Notes under the pieces: generated by a model
Databases searched by the model: none
Told to the model about the DNA's origin: nothing
What the model saw: the letters and a program-made list of their open reading frames with translations, nothing else
From: Kitasatospora phosalacinea
Lineage (GTDB): Bacteria; Actinomycetota; Actinomycetes; Streptomycetales; Streptomycetaceae
Assembly: GCF_030268885.1 (NCBI RefSeq)
Contig: NZ_BSSA01000024.1
Span: 1 to 47,476 of the forward strand
Length of the DNA: 47,476 bases
Reading direction: 5' to 3'
Program-made: the position numbers and the translations under genes
Part shown: piece by piece, positions 24,280 through 32,260 of the stretch
Layout: every line of letters starts with the position of its first letter
Numbering within the stretch: position 1 is the first letter of the stretch

Positions 24280-24689
24280 CCCCCGTACGGGAGAACGGGC
24301 CGAAGCGGACGGTCACCGGCACGCTGGTGAAGGTGCTGCTGCACAGCCGGACCGAGCGCGGGATGAGCCTGGAGCCGTTCGCCAGCCGGTGCGTACGGGC
24401 GGGCGAGGTGCACGAGTTGGTGACCACCGACCAGCGGGACACCGCCGCGGGGGCGCGGATCGACCGGGTCGGGTTCCTGGGCTTCGCGGAGATCGCGGCG
24501 GCCGGGGTGCTGGACCGGGGCGACGAGGTGTTCGTCGGCGAGCACCGGGTCGGCACCGTGCTGGGCTTCGACGCCTGCCACTTCCCGAACCACTACAACG
24601 TGCTGATCGCGGCCGACCACCTGCTGACCGGGGAGAAGCTGGACCTGCGGCCGGAACTGCCGGTGCGGTTCGTCCCCGCCGGGGACTGA
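24276..24689 (+). CDS. Small conserved protein of unknown function, last gene of the cluster
   Basis: A 137-residue soluble protein with no signal peptide or membrane segment. Striking well-ordered segments are RTERGMSLEPFASRCVRAGEVHEL, RVGFLGFAEIAAAGVLDRGDEV and LGFDACHFPNHYNVLI. They suggest a beta-rich, barrel-like small domain with conserved Cys and His residues (ACHFPNHYN). I recall a domain-of-unknown-function family of this shape (possibly DUF6917) but cannot confirm it. Its ATG overlaps the stop of the Gfo/Idh gene, so it is made together with the right-arm enzymes and probably assists one of them or acts on their product. Confidence 0.75.
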   Translation: MTPVRENGPKRTVTGTLVKVLLHSRTERGMSLEPFASRCVRAGEVHELVTTDQRDTAAGARIDRVGFLGFAEIAAAGVLDRGDEVFVGEHRVGTVLGFDACHFPNHYNVLIAADHLLTGEKLDLRPELPVRFVPAGD

Positions 24690-24698
24690 GCGGCCGCG

Positions 24699-24734
24699 GC
24701 CGGGGAACCGGAACGGGCCGGGGAACCGGAACGG
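24699..24734. repeat. Two tandem 18-base repeats
   Basis: GCCGGGGAACCGGAACGG occurs at 24699-24716 and again at 24717-24734, directly after the last gene of the cluster and before its terminator. No function is evident. Confidence 0.8.
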
Positions 24735-24761
24735 CCGGGACCGGGCGGGCGCGGCAGGACG

Positions 24762-24810
24762 GCCGAAGGGCCCGGAACGGGGGGCGCCACCCCGTTCCGG
24801 GCCCTTCGGC
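24762..24810. terminator. Perfect 21-bp hairpin terminator closing the cluster
   Basis: Bases 24762-24782 are perfectly complementary to 24790-24810 (core CGAAGGGCCCGGAACGGGG) with a 7-base loop. It lies between convergent genes and should stop transcription from both sides. It defines the right boundary of the biosynthetic cluster. Confidence 0.9.
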
Positions 24811-24841
24811 GTCAGCGACCGCCAGCGGTGCCGGGCAGCGC

Positions 24842-25381
24842 TCAGCGGCCGAGCAGCGGGACGTCGATCTCGCCGAGGTGGTAGGCGCGCACGGCCTGGA
24901 CCAGCTCCTCGACGGACAGCTGGCCGTCACCGTTGGCGTCGATCTGGCGGAACGCCTCGGCGGGCTGCACGCCCTCGACGCCGATCGCGTCCAGCCAGGA
25001 CTTGAACTCGGCCGGGTTGACCTGGCCGTCGCCGTCCACGTCGACCAGCTCGACCATGGCCTGGATGGTCGGCTTGACCACGCGGCCGAAGCCCGCGCCG
25101 CCGTTCTCCAGGACGTGCTCCTCGGCGATGTGGTTGAACTGCTCGGGGGTGAGCGCACCGGTCTGCTCGTCGATGCCCGCCTTGTCGGCGAAGAAGCTCC
25201 ACATGCCGAGGTAGGCCTCGGTCAGCTGGCGGGCGGCCGGAGAGGTGGGGGCCTCGCCGAAGGCCTGCAGAATGCGCTGGGCCTCGGCCTCCCAGTCGGA
25301 GCGGTCGATCTGGCCGTCGCCGTTCACGTCCCAGAGGTCGAAGCGCTTCTGGGCACGGTCGAGCTGCACGGAAGTGGTCAT
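24842..25381 (-). CDS. EF-hand calcium-binding protein (calerythrin-like)
   Basis: A 179-residue cytoplasmic protein with four EF-hand positions. Canonical Ca2+ loops are DVNGDGQIDRSD (residues 18-29), DVDGDGQVNPAE and DANGDGQLSVEE. The second loop (around DKAGIDEQTGALTPE) is degenerate and has lost spacing. This 3+1 arrangement is that of calerythrin and sarcoplasmic-type proteins, found in Streptomyces as Cab proteins. It probably buffers or senses calcium. The ATG at 25381 has GGAG about 9 bases upstream. The open frame extends to 25699, but that part is shadow. It is divergent from the AhpD-like gene. Confidence 0.92.
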   Translation of the reverse strand: MTTSVQLDRAQKRFDLWDVNGDGQIDRSDWEAEAQRILQAFGEAPTSPAARQLTEAYLGMWSFFADKAGIDEQTGALTPEQFNHIAEEHVLENGGAGFGRVVKPTIQAMVELVDVDGDGQVNPAEFKSWLDAIGVEGVQPAEAFRQIDANGDGQLSVEELVQAVRAYHLGEIDVPLLGR

Positions 25382-25706
25382 CGCGAATGTCTCCAGTGTT
25401 GGTCCGGTGCGGGCGGCGGCCACCCCGGGGACGGGGTCGGCGGGTGGCGCCCGCGGTGCCTTCGATGGGGCCGTCACGCAATCGGCGCGGCAACGGAACG
25501 TCACACTAGCGGCACGCTCAGCGACGGATCGCGCACGTGCAGCCAACCGGGTGACGTTCGCGGTTCGTTGACGCCCGGTCGGTTCGGCGGCCCTTGAACC
25601 GGCCTCCACCTGCCACGATTTGGGGACACCGTCAACTGTTTCGGAAGCGGCCTCCCGAGTGGGTGACCCGGCCCCGCCCCACCCCGTCCGGGCCGCCACC
25701 CGCTCC
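25382..25706. other. Divergent intergenic region without a recognised gene
   Basis: About 325 bases between the EF-hand gene and the AhpD-like gene. A TAGTGT hexamer on the minus strand near 25503-25510 could be a -10 box for the EF-hand gene, but no good -35 was found. No RNA gene or repeat was recognised. Confidence 0.4.
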
Positions 25707-25712
25707 TACGCT
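25707..25712 (+). promoter_or_regulatory. -10 element of probable leaderless AhpD-like gene
   Basis: TACGCT ends 6 bases before the ATG at 25719. The GGAGG that abuts this ATG is too close to serve as a ribosome site, which favours a leaderless message. Confidence 0.45.
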
Positions 25713-25718
25713 CGGAGG

Positions 25719-26213
25719 ATGACCGAGACGCTTTCGCCGCCCGCCGCCCTTCCCCCGCTGCCCGCGCTGCCGATGACCGAGCTGGGCCCGCAGCCCTTCG
25801 CCGCCGTGCACGCCCTGCACGCGGCGGTGGAGGAGGCCGCGACGGCGGCCGGGCTGGAGCCGCTGCTGCTGGAACTGGTGCGGCTGCGCTGCTCGCAGCT
25901 GAACGGCTGCACGTACTGCGTGGGGCTGCACACCGCGAGCGCCCGGAAGGCGGGCGAACGGGACGAGCGGCTGGCCCAGTTGGTGGTGTGGCGGGAGTCC
26001 GAGCTGTTCACGCCCCGGGAGCGGGCCGCGCTCGCCCTGGCCGAGGCGGTCACCCGGCTCACCGACCGGGCCGAGGGCGCCCGGGCCCGGCGGGCCGCCC
26101 TGGGGGTGCTGTCCGAGCCGGAGACGGCGTTCGTGGCGTGGGCGGCGACCGTGGTGAACACCTACAACCGGATCGCGGTCACCTCGCGCCCGGTGGCGGC
26201 CGAGACGCTCTGA
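25719..26213 (+). CDS. AhpD-like carboxymuconolactone-decarboxylase-family protein
   Basis: A 164-residue all-helical protein of the alkylhydroperoxidase AhpD fold. The redox motif CTYCVGLH (CxxC followed by His three residues on) is the proton-relay and disulfide centre of the family. Such proteins reduce peroxides or act as decarboxylase-like enzymes; the exact role is not predictable. The upstream frame to 25620 is not supported. It is followed by homocysteine methyltransferase about 100 bases later in the same direction. Confidence 0.87.
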   Translation: MTETLSPPAALPPLPALPMTELGPQPFAAVHALHAAVEEAATAAGLEPLLLELVRLRCSQLNGCTYCVGLHTASARKAGERDERLAQLVVWRESELFTPRERAALALAEAVTRLTDRAEGARARRAALGVLSEPETAFVAWAATVVNTYNRIAVTSRPVAAETL

Positions 26214-26307
26214 GGCGCCCTGAGACGCCCTGGTTGCTCCCGGGCGGCCCCGGCCGGCCCGCCCGACCCACCCGGCGGGTCGGTTCGCCGGGAGCGGGAG
26301 GCGGGTG

Positions 26308-26313
26308 CAGGCT
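26308..26313 (+). promoter_or_regulatory. -10-like element of probable leaderless mmuM
   Basis: CAGGCT ends 6 bases before the ATG at 26320. GGAGGG immediately abuts the ATG and is too close for normal ribosome binding. Confidence 0.4.
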
Positions 26314-26319
26314 GGAGGG

Positions 26320-27261
26320 ATGGTGACGGACTTCGGCGGTTCCCCTTCCGGTGCGGCGCTGGTGGCGGCGATGGCGGCCGGGCCGGTGCTGCTCGACGGC
26401 GGGTTGTCGAACCAACTGGCCGACCAGGGCTGCGACTTGTCGGACGCGCTGTGGTCGGCCCGGCTGCTGCTGGACGAGCCGCGGCAACTGGTGGCGGCGC
26501 ACCGGGCGTACTTCGAGGCGGGCGCCCGGGTGGCGACCACGGCGAGCTACCAGGCGAGCCGGGCGGGTTTCGCCGCCCGCGGGGTGGACGCCGCGAAGAC
26601 CGACCGGCTGCTGGCGCTGAGCGTGGAGGTGGCGCGGCAGGCGGCCGAGGAGGTGTCGGCGGAGCTGGGCGACGGCCGTCCGCGCTGGGTGGCGGCGTCG
26701 GTGGGCCCGTACGGGGCGGTGCTGGCGGACGGCTCCGAGTACCGCGGCCACTACGGGCTGTCGGCCTCGGAGTTGGCGGAGTTCCACCGTCCGCGGCTGG
26801 AGGCGCTGGCGGCCGCGGGGCCGGACGTGCTGGCGGTGGAGACCGTGCCGGACCTGCTGGAGGCGGCCGTCCTGGCGGACTGCGTGCGGGGGACGGGGGT
26901 GCCGGCGTGGTTCTCGTTCAGCGCCGCGGACGGGCTGACCCGGGGCGGCGAGCCGCTGTCGGAGGCGTTCGCGCTGGTCTCGGAGGTGCCGGAGGTGGTG
27001 GCGGTGGGCGTCAACTGCTGCGCGCCGCAGGAGGTGGACGCGGCGGTGGCGCTGGCGGTGGAGGTGACGGGCCTGCCCGCGGTGGCGTACCCGAACAGCG
27101 GCGAGGGCTGGGACGCGACGGCCCGGGACTGGACCGGACCGGCCGCGTTCGACCCCGCGCTGGCGGCGGGCTGGGTGGCGGCCGGGGCCCGGCTGGTGGG
27201 CGGCTGCTGCCGGGTCGGTCCGGCGGCGATCGCGGAACTCGCGGCGGCGGTCGGCCGGTAG
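26320..27261 (+). CDS. mmuM: Homocysteine S-methyltransferase
   Basis: A 313-residue barrel enzyme that transfers a methyl group from S-methylmethionine or S-adenosylmethionine to homocysteine, yielding methionine. It matches the usual length of MmuM. The zinc-binding cysteines appear as GVNCCAP and GGCCRVGP, and LLDGGLSNQL is the N-terminal strand of the barrel. It has no cobalamin domain. It stands alone between an AhpD-like gene and the serpin gene. No methylmethionine permease is adjacent. Confidence 0.9.
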   Translation: MVTDFGGSPSGAALVAAMAAGPVLLDGGLSNQLADQGCDLSDALWSARLLLDEPRQLVAAHRAYFEAGARVATTASYQASRAGFAARGVDAAKTDRLLALSVEVARQAAEEVSAELGDGRPRWVAASVGPYGAVLADGSEYRGHYGLSASELAEFHRPRLEALAAAGPDVLAVETVPDLLEAAVLADCVRGTGVPAWFSFSAADGLTRGGEPLSEAFALVSEVPEVVAVGVNCCAPQEVDAAVALAVEVTGLPAVAYPNSGEGWDATARDWTGPAAFDPALAAGWVAAGARLVGGCCRVGPAAIAELAAAVGR

Positions 27262-27341
27262 CGGCCGGTGGGCCGCCGGAGGGCCGTCCGGCCGGTCTGG
27301 TACTGCTGGTGGGGACGGCGGGTCGGGGAAGGAGCGGGTTC

Positions 27342-28520
27342 ATGGCGGGTGCGGGTGCGGTCGAGCAGGTGAACGCCCTCGGGGCGCGCTGGGGACGGGA
27401 GTTGGACTTCGCCGCCGGTCAGGTCTGGACGGCGCTCGGGGTGTGGCCGCTGCTGGCGGTGCTGGCGGCGGGTGCGGACGGCCCGGCGCGGGCGGAGCTG
27501 GCCGGGGCGTTGGGCGTCCCGGCCGAGCAATCCCCTGCGCTGGCCCGGGAGTTGCTGGCACGGCTGCGGAAGGTGCCGGGCTGCACGGCGGCGCTCGGGC
27601 TGTGGACGGCGGACGAGGTCGTGGTGGAGCCCGGCTGGCTGGAGCGGCTGGACGCCTCGCTGTGGGGGAGGTTGACCGGCGACGAGGCCGAGGACCGCGC
27701 AGCGCTGGACGGTTGGGTGCGGGAGCGGACCGGGGGCCTGGTCGAGCGGATGCCGGTGGAACTGTCCGGGGCGCTGCTGGTGCTGGCCTCGGCGCTGACG
27801 GTGCGCACCGCGTGGGCGAAGCCGTTCCGGCCGGCCCGCTCCCGAACCAACCGGGGTCCGTGGGCCCGGCGGCAGTTCACCCTGCTCACGGCCTCGGGCC
27901 CGGAGCTGTACGAGCGGATCGCGGTGGCGGAGACCTCGGCGGGCCCGGTGACGGAGGTCCGGGTGGTGGGCGACGGCGAGGTGGACGTGCACCTGGTGCT
28001 CGGCACGGAGGAGGCCGATCCGGGCGCGGTGGTGGCGGCCGGGTTCGAGCTGCTGTCGGGCGCGGCCTGGCGGATGCCGATGGAGGGCCTGTCGGACGGG
28101 GAGGCGTGGCCGGGGTTGGAGGTGGGGTCGGTGGAGTCCTCGGCGCCGCGGAACTCGGGCGTGCTGGAGACGGTGGCCTTCCGGGTGGAGGCGGAGCACG
28201 ACCTGCTGGCGCACGCCGGACTGTTCGGCCTGGCCACGGCCGCCGGGCCCGGCAGCCACTTCCCGGGCATCAGCCGGAGCACCCCGCTGCGGGTCGGCGG
28301 GGCCGAGCAGGCCGCGGTGGCGGAGTTCTCCGCGGAGGGCTTCGAGGCGAGCGCGGTCACCGTGGTGGCGATGACCCGGGGCATGGCGGGCGGCCCCTTC
28401 CGCTTCCGCTCGCGCCGGGCGACGGTCCGTCTCGACCGTCCCTTCGCCTTCCTGGCCGTGCACCGACCGACCGGCCTGATCCTGGTCGCCGGCTGGGTGG
28501 CGGAGCCCGCCGGGGCCTGA
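27342..28520 (+). CDS. Bacterial serpin
   Basis: A 392-residue serpin-fold protein. The C-terminal signature RPFAFLAVHRPTGLILVAGWV matches the conserved serpin end (family pattern F-[IL]-x...TG-x-[IL]-LF-x-G). The reactive-loop hinge is EFSAEGFEASAVTVVAMTRGM, with the expected E-x-G-x-E-A spacing. Serpins trap proteases by inserting this loop, but the P14 position here is Phe instead of the usual Thr or Ser. There is no signal peptide, so it is likely intracellular. The ATG at 27342 has GGAG 7 bases upstream. Bacterial serpins are uncommon, and no protease gene is next to it. Confidence 0.87.
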   Translation: MAGAGAVEQVNALGARWGRELDFAAGQVWTALGVWPLLAVLAAGADGPARAELAGALGVPAEQSPALARELLARLRKVPGCTAALGLWTADEVVVEPGWLERLDASLWGRLTGDEAEDRAALDGWVRERTGGLVERMPVELSGALLVLASALTVRTAWAKPFRPARSRTNRGPWARRQFTLLTASGPELYERIAVAETSAGPVTEVRVVGDGEVDVHLVLGTEEADPGAVVAAGFELLSGAAWRMPMEGLSDGEAWPGLEVGSVESSAPRNSGVLETVAFRVEAEHDLLAHAGLFGLATAAGPGSHFPGISRSTPLRVGGAEQAAVAEFSAEGFEASAVTVVAMTRGMAGGPFRFRSRRATVRLDRPFAFLAVHRPTGLILVAGWVAEPAGA

Positions 28521-28567
28521 ACCGGCGGGCGGAGGCGGGCGGGGAACGCGATCACGACCGGTGCCCC

Positions 28568-28656
28568 GCCCGGCCGTCACGGTCGGACCCGCTGCTCGCC
28601 CGGCCGTCACGGTCGGACCCGCTGCTCGCCCGGCGTCGCGGTCGGACCCGCCGCCC
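28568..28656. repeat. Three tandem 30-base repeats
   Basis: Units at 28568-28597 and 28598-28627 are identical; each begins GCCCGGCCGTCACGG and contains GGTCGGACCCGCTGCTC. The third at 28628-28656 is a diverged 29-base copy. They lie in the 287-base gap between the serpin and methyltransferase genes, which otherwise shows no gene. Each unit holds small inverted repeats that could fold. Confidence 0.88.
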
Positions 28657-28807
28657 GCCGGGGCTCGGCGGATCGTCCGCTTCCGCCGGAGGGCCGCGGC
28701 CCCGGGTTCGTGGCTTCGGCCAGTACGTCGGGCGGGCCGGTCGCCGGGAGGATTCCGGCAGGGGCCGCGGCCGGGGGCCGACGCCACGGAGCGAGGGGAG
28801 CTGCCTG

Positions 28808-29548
28808 ATGGGCGGCCAGCTGTACGACGGGATCGGCGAGTCGTTCGAGGGGTTCAAGACCTTGCCGCTGGCGCGGTACGGGGAGGTGCCGGGGTTCCTC
28901 GGCCTGGTGGGGGACGTGCGGGGCCGGTCGGTGCTGGACCTGGCGTCCGGGACGGGGTTCTACAGCCGGGAGTTGAAGCGTCGCGGCGCCTCCCGGGTGC
29001 TCGGGGTGGACATCTCCTCGGCGATGGTGGACGCGGCGCTGGCGGCGGAGGAGCGCGAGCCGCTGGGGGTGGCGTACGAGGTGGGGGACGTCGCGGAGCT
29101 GCGCGCGTTCGAGGAGCCGTTCGACCTGGCGGTGGCGGTGCAGGCGTTCAACTACGCGCCGGACGTGGCGACGGTGGAGCGGATGTGCCGCCGGATCCAC
29201 CGGAGCCTGGTGCCGGGCGGCGGGCTCTTCGTGTTCGGGCAGCACCCTGACTTCCGGTTCGACGGGCCGCCGCTGGACAAGTACGGCTTCCGCTGCGAGC
29301 GGGCGGGCGGGGATTCGGAGGTCGGTCCGCGGGTGCGGGTGACGGCGCTGCTGGAGCCGCCGGTCTCGTTCCCGGCGAACCCGCCCTCGCGCGCGGTGTA
29401 CGAGTCCTGCCTGCGGGCGGCCGGGTTCCGCGACCTGGAGTGGGTGCCGCTGGAGGTGTCGGCGGAGGGGCTGGCGGCGTTCGGCGCGGAGTTCTGGGCG
29501 GACCTGGCGGCGAACCCGCCGCTGGTGATGCTGCGCTGCCGGGCGTAG
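28808..29548 (+). CDS. Class I SAM-dependent methyltransferase
   Basis: A 246-residue cytoplasmic enzyme with motif I VLDLASGTGFYSRELKRRG, acidic D in GVDISSAMV and FDLAVAVQAFNYAPD downstream. It resembles small-molecule methyltransferases of the ubiE/toxoflavin type; the substrate is unknown. The ATG follows GAGGGGAG by about 7 bases. It is a single gene ahead of gylR and separated from the serpin by the tandem repeats. Confidence 0.85.
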   Translation: MGGQLYDGIGESFEGFKTLPLARYGEVPGFLGLVGDVRGRSVLDLASGTGFYSRELKRRGASRVLGVDISSAMVDAALAAEEREPLGVAYEVGDVAELRAFEEPFDLAVAVQAFNYAPDVATVERMCRRIHRSLVPGGGLFVFGQHPDFRFDGPPLDKYGFRCERAGGDSEVGPRVRVTALLEPPVSFPANPPSRAVYESCLRAAGFRDLEWVPLEVSAEGLAAFGAEFWADLAANPPLVMLRCRA

Positions 29549-29674
29549 TCGGCGCGGCCCGGGGGACGGAAGGGCGGGACGGGGCGGCCGGGTAGTACGG
29601 TCTTCGAGGGCGCGTCGCCCCGTTCTCGGTGTCGCGGTCGGCATGGTCGACCGGTGTTCGGTGGAGGTGGGCGG

Positions 29675-30442
29675 GTGCCCGGTGCGATCCAGTCGCTGTC
29701 GCGGGCGGCCGCGATCCTGCGTCTGCTGGCGGGCGGGGAGCGTCGGCTGGGGCTGTCGGAGGTGGCGACGGGGCTGGGGCTGGCGAAGGGCACCGCGCAC
29801 GGCATCCTGCGGACGCTGCAGCAGGAGGGCTTCGTCGAGCAGGACCCGGAGAGCGGCAAGTACCAGTTGGGCGCGGAGCTGCTGCGGCTGGGACAGAGCT
29901 ACCTGGACGTGCACGAGCTGCGGGCCCGGGCGCTGGTGTGGGCGGACGACCTGGCCCGGGCGGCCGGGGAGACGGTGTACCTGGGGGTGCTGCACCAGCG
30001 CGGGGTGCTGGTGGTGCACCACGTGTTCCGGCCGGACGACTCGCGGCAGGTGCTGGAGGTCGGTTCGATGCAGCCGCTGCACGCGACCGCGCTGGGCAAG
30101 GTGCTGCTGGCGTACGACCCGGTGGCGCGCGGCGAGTTGGGCGACGGCCCGTGGGAGGCGTTCACGGCCCGGACGGTGACCGAGCCGGCCGCGCTGGACG
30201 CGCAGTGCGCGCTGGTGCGCGAGCGGGGCTGGGCGGACGCGGTGGAGGAGACCTGGGAGGGCGTGGCCTCGGTGGCGGCGCTGATCCAGGACCGGCGGCG
30301 CAACCCGGTGGGCGCGGTGTGCGTGTCGGGCGCGGTGGAGACGGTGTGCGGCCCGGACGGCGCGGTGCGGCCCGCGCTGGTGGCCTCGGTGCGGACGGCG
30401 GCCCGGGCGATCTCCCGGGACCTGGGCGCGCACCGGTTCTGA
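29675..30442 (+). CDS. gylR: IclR-family glycerol operon regulator GylR
   Basis: A 255-residue transcription factor, very close in my memory to Streptomyces GylR. The N-terminal winged helix-turn-helix lies in RAAAILRLLAGGERRLGLSEV...GTAHGILRTLQQEGFVEQD, followed by a C-terminal effector domain with VHHVFRPDDSRQVLE and MQPLHATALGKVLLAYDP. GylR represses the glycerol operon and responds to glycerol-3-phosphate. The GTG at 29675 has GGAGG 7 bases upstream; an in-frame GTG at 29654 is less likely. It lies just upstream of glpK in the same orientation, as in S. coelicolor. Confidence 0.92.
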   Translation: MPGAIQSLSRAAAILRLLAGGERRLGLSEVATGLGLAKGTAHGILRTLQQEGFVEQDPESGKYQLGAELLRLGQSYLDVHELRARALVWADDLARAAGETVYLGVLHQRGVLVVHHVFRPDDSRQVLEVGSMQPLHATALGKVLLAYDPVARGELGDGPWEAFTARTVTEPAALDAQCALVRERGWADAVEETWEGVASVAALIQDRRRNPVGAVCVSGAVETVCGPDGAVRPALVASVRTAARAISRDLGAHRF

Positions 30443-30495
30443 GACCTGCGGCGGGGAGCGGGCCGCCGAGGGCGAGCGGGCTGCGTCACACCGCC

Positions 30496-30525
30496 TTGAC
30501 GGGGGGCGTCCGACTGCGGTTGGCT
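30496..30525 (+). promoter_or_regulatory. Candidate promoter of glpK-glpD
   Basis: -35 TTGACG (30496-30501) and -10-like TTGGCT (30520-30525) are separated by 18 bases. The palindromic operator lies right after the predicted transcription start. Confidence 0.5.
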
Positions 30526-30534
30526 TCCGAAGGT

Positions 30535-30553
30535 CGTTCGACAATGTCGAACG
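30535..30553. promoter_or_regulatory. Perfect 19-base palindrome, probable GylR operator
   Basis: CGTTCGACAATGTCGAACG consists of two perfect 9-base arms around one central base. Its position between gylR and glpK, just downstream of a candidate promoter, fits repression by GylR. Confidence 0.65.
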
Positions 30554-30664
30554 TCGTCCGGTCGGCCCGGGTGAACCGCCCCGCCGGGTTTGCCGGACCT
30601 GCGCGTACGGGGACTGACGAATGGTCACCCCCGCCCCGTTGCCGCCCATGAGCCGAGGAACCGC

Positions 30665-32185
<1,521 letters not shown>

Positions 32186-32260
32186 CCCCGGCCACCGCCC
32201 GGCAGGACCCACCGATCGGAAGGAGCAGCGGACCGGCCCCGGCCTCGTCCGACACACGCC

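Noticed and set aside
24690..24842. Small RNA gene in the convergent gap
   Set aside because: The structure is fully explained by an 18-base repeat and a perfect hairpin terminator.
28568..28656. 30-base repeats considered as a CRISPR array
   Set aside because: Units are adjacent with no spacers, and no cas genes are present.
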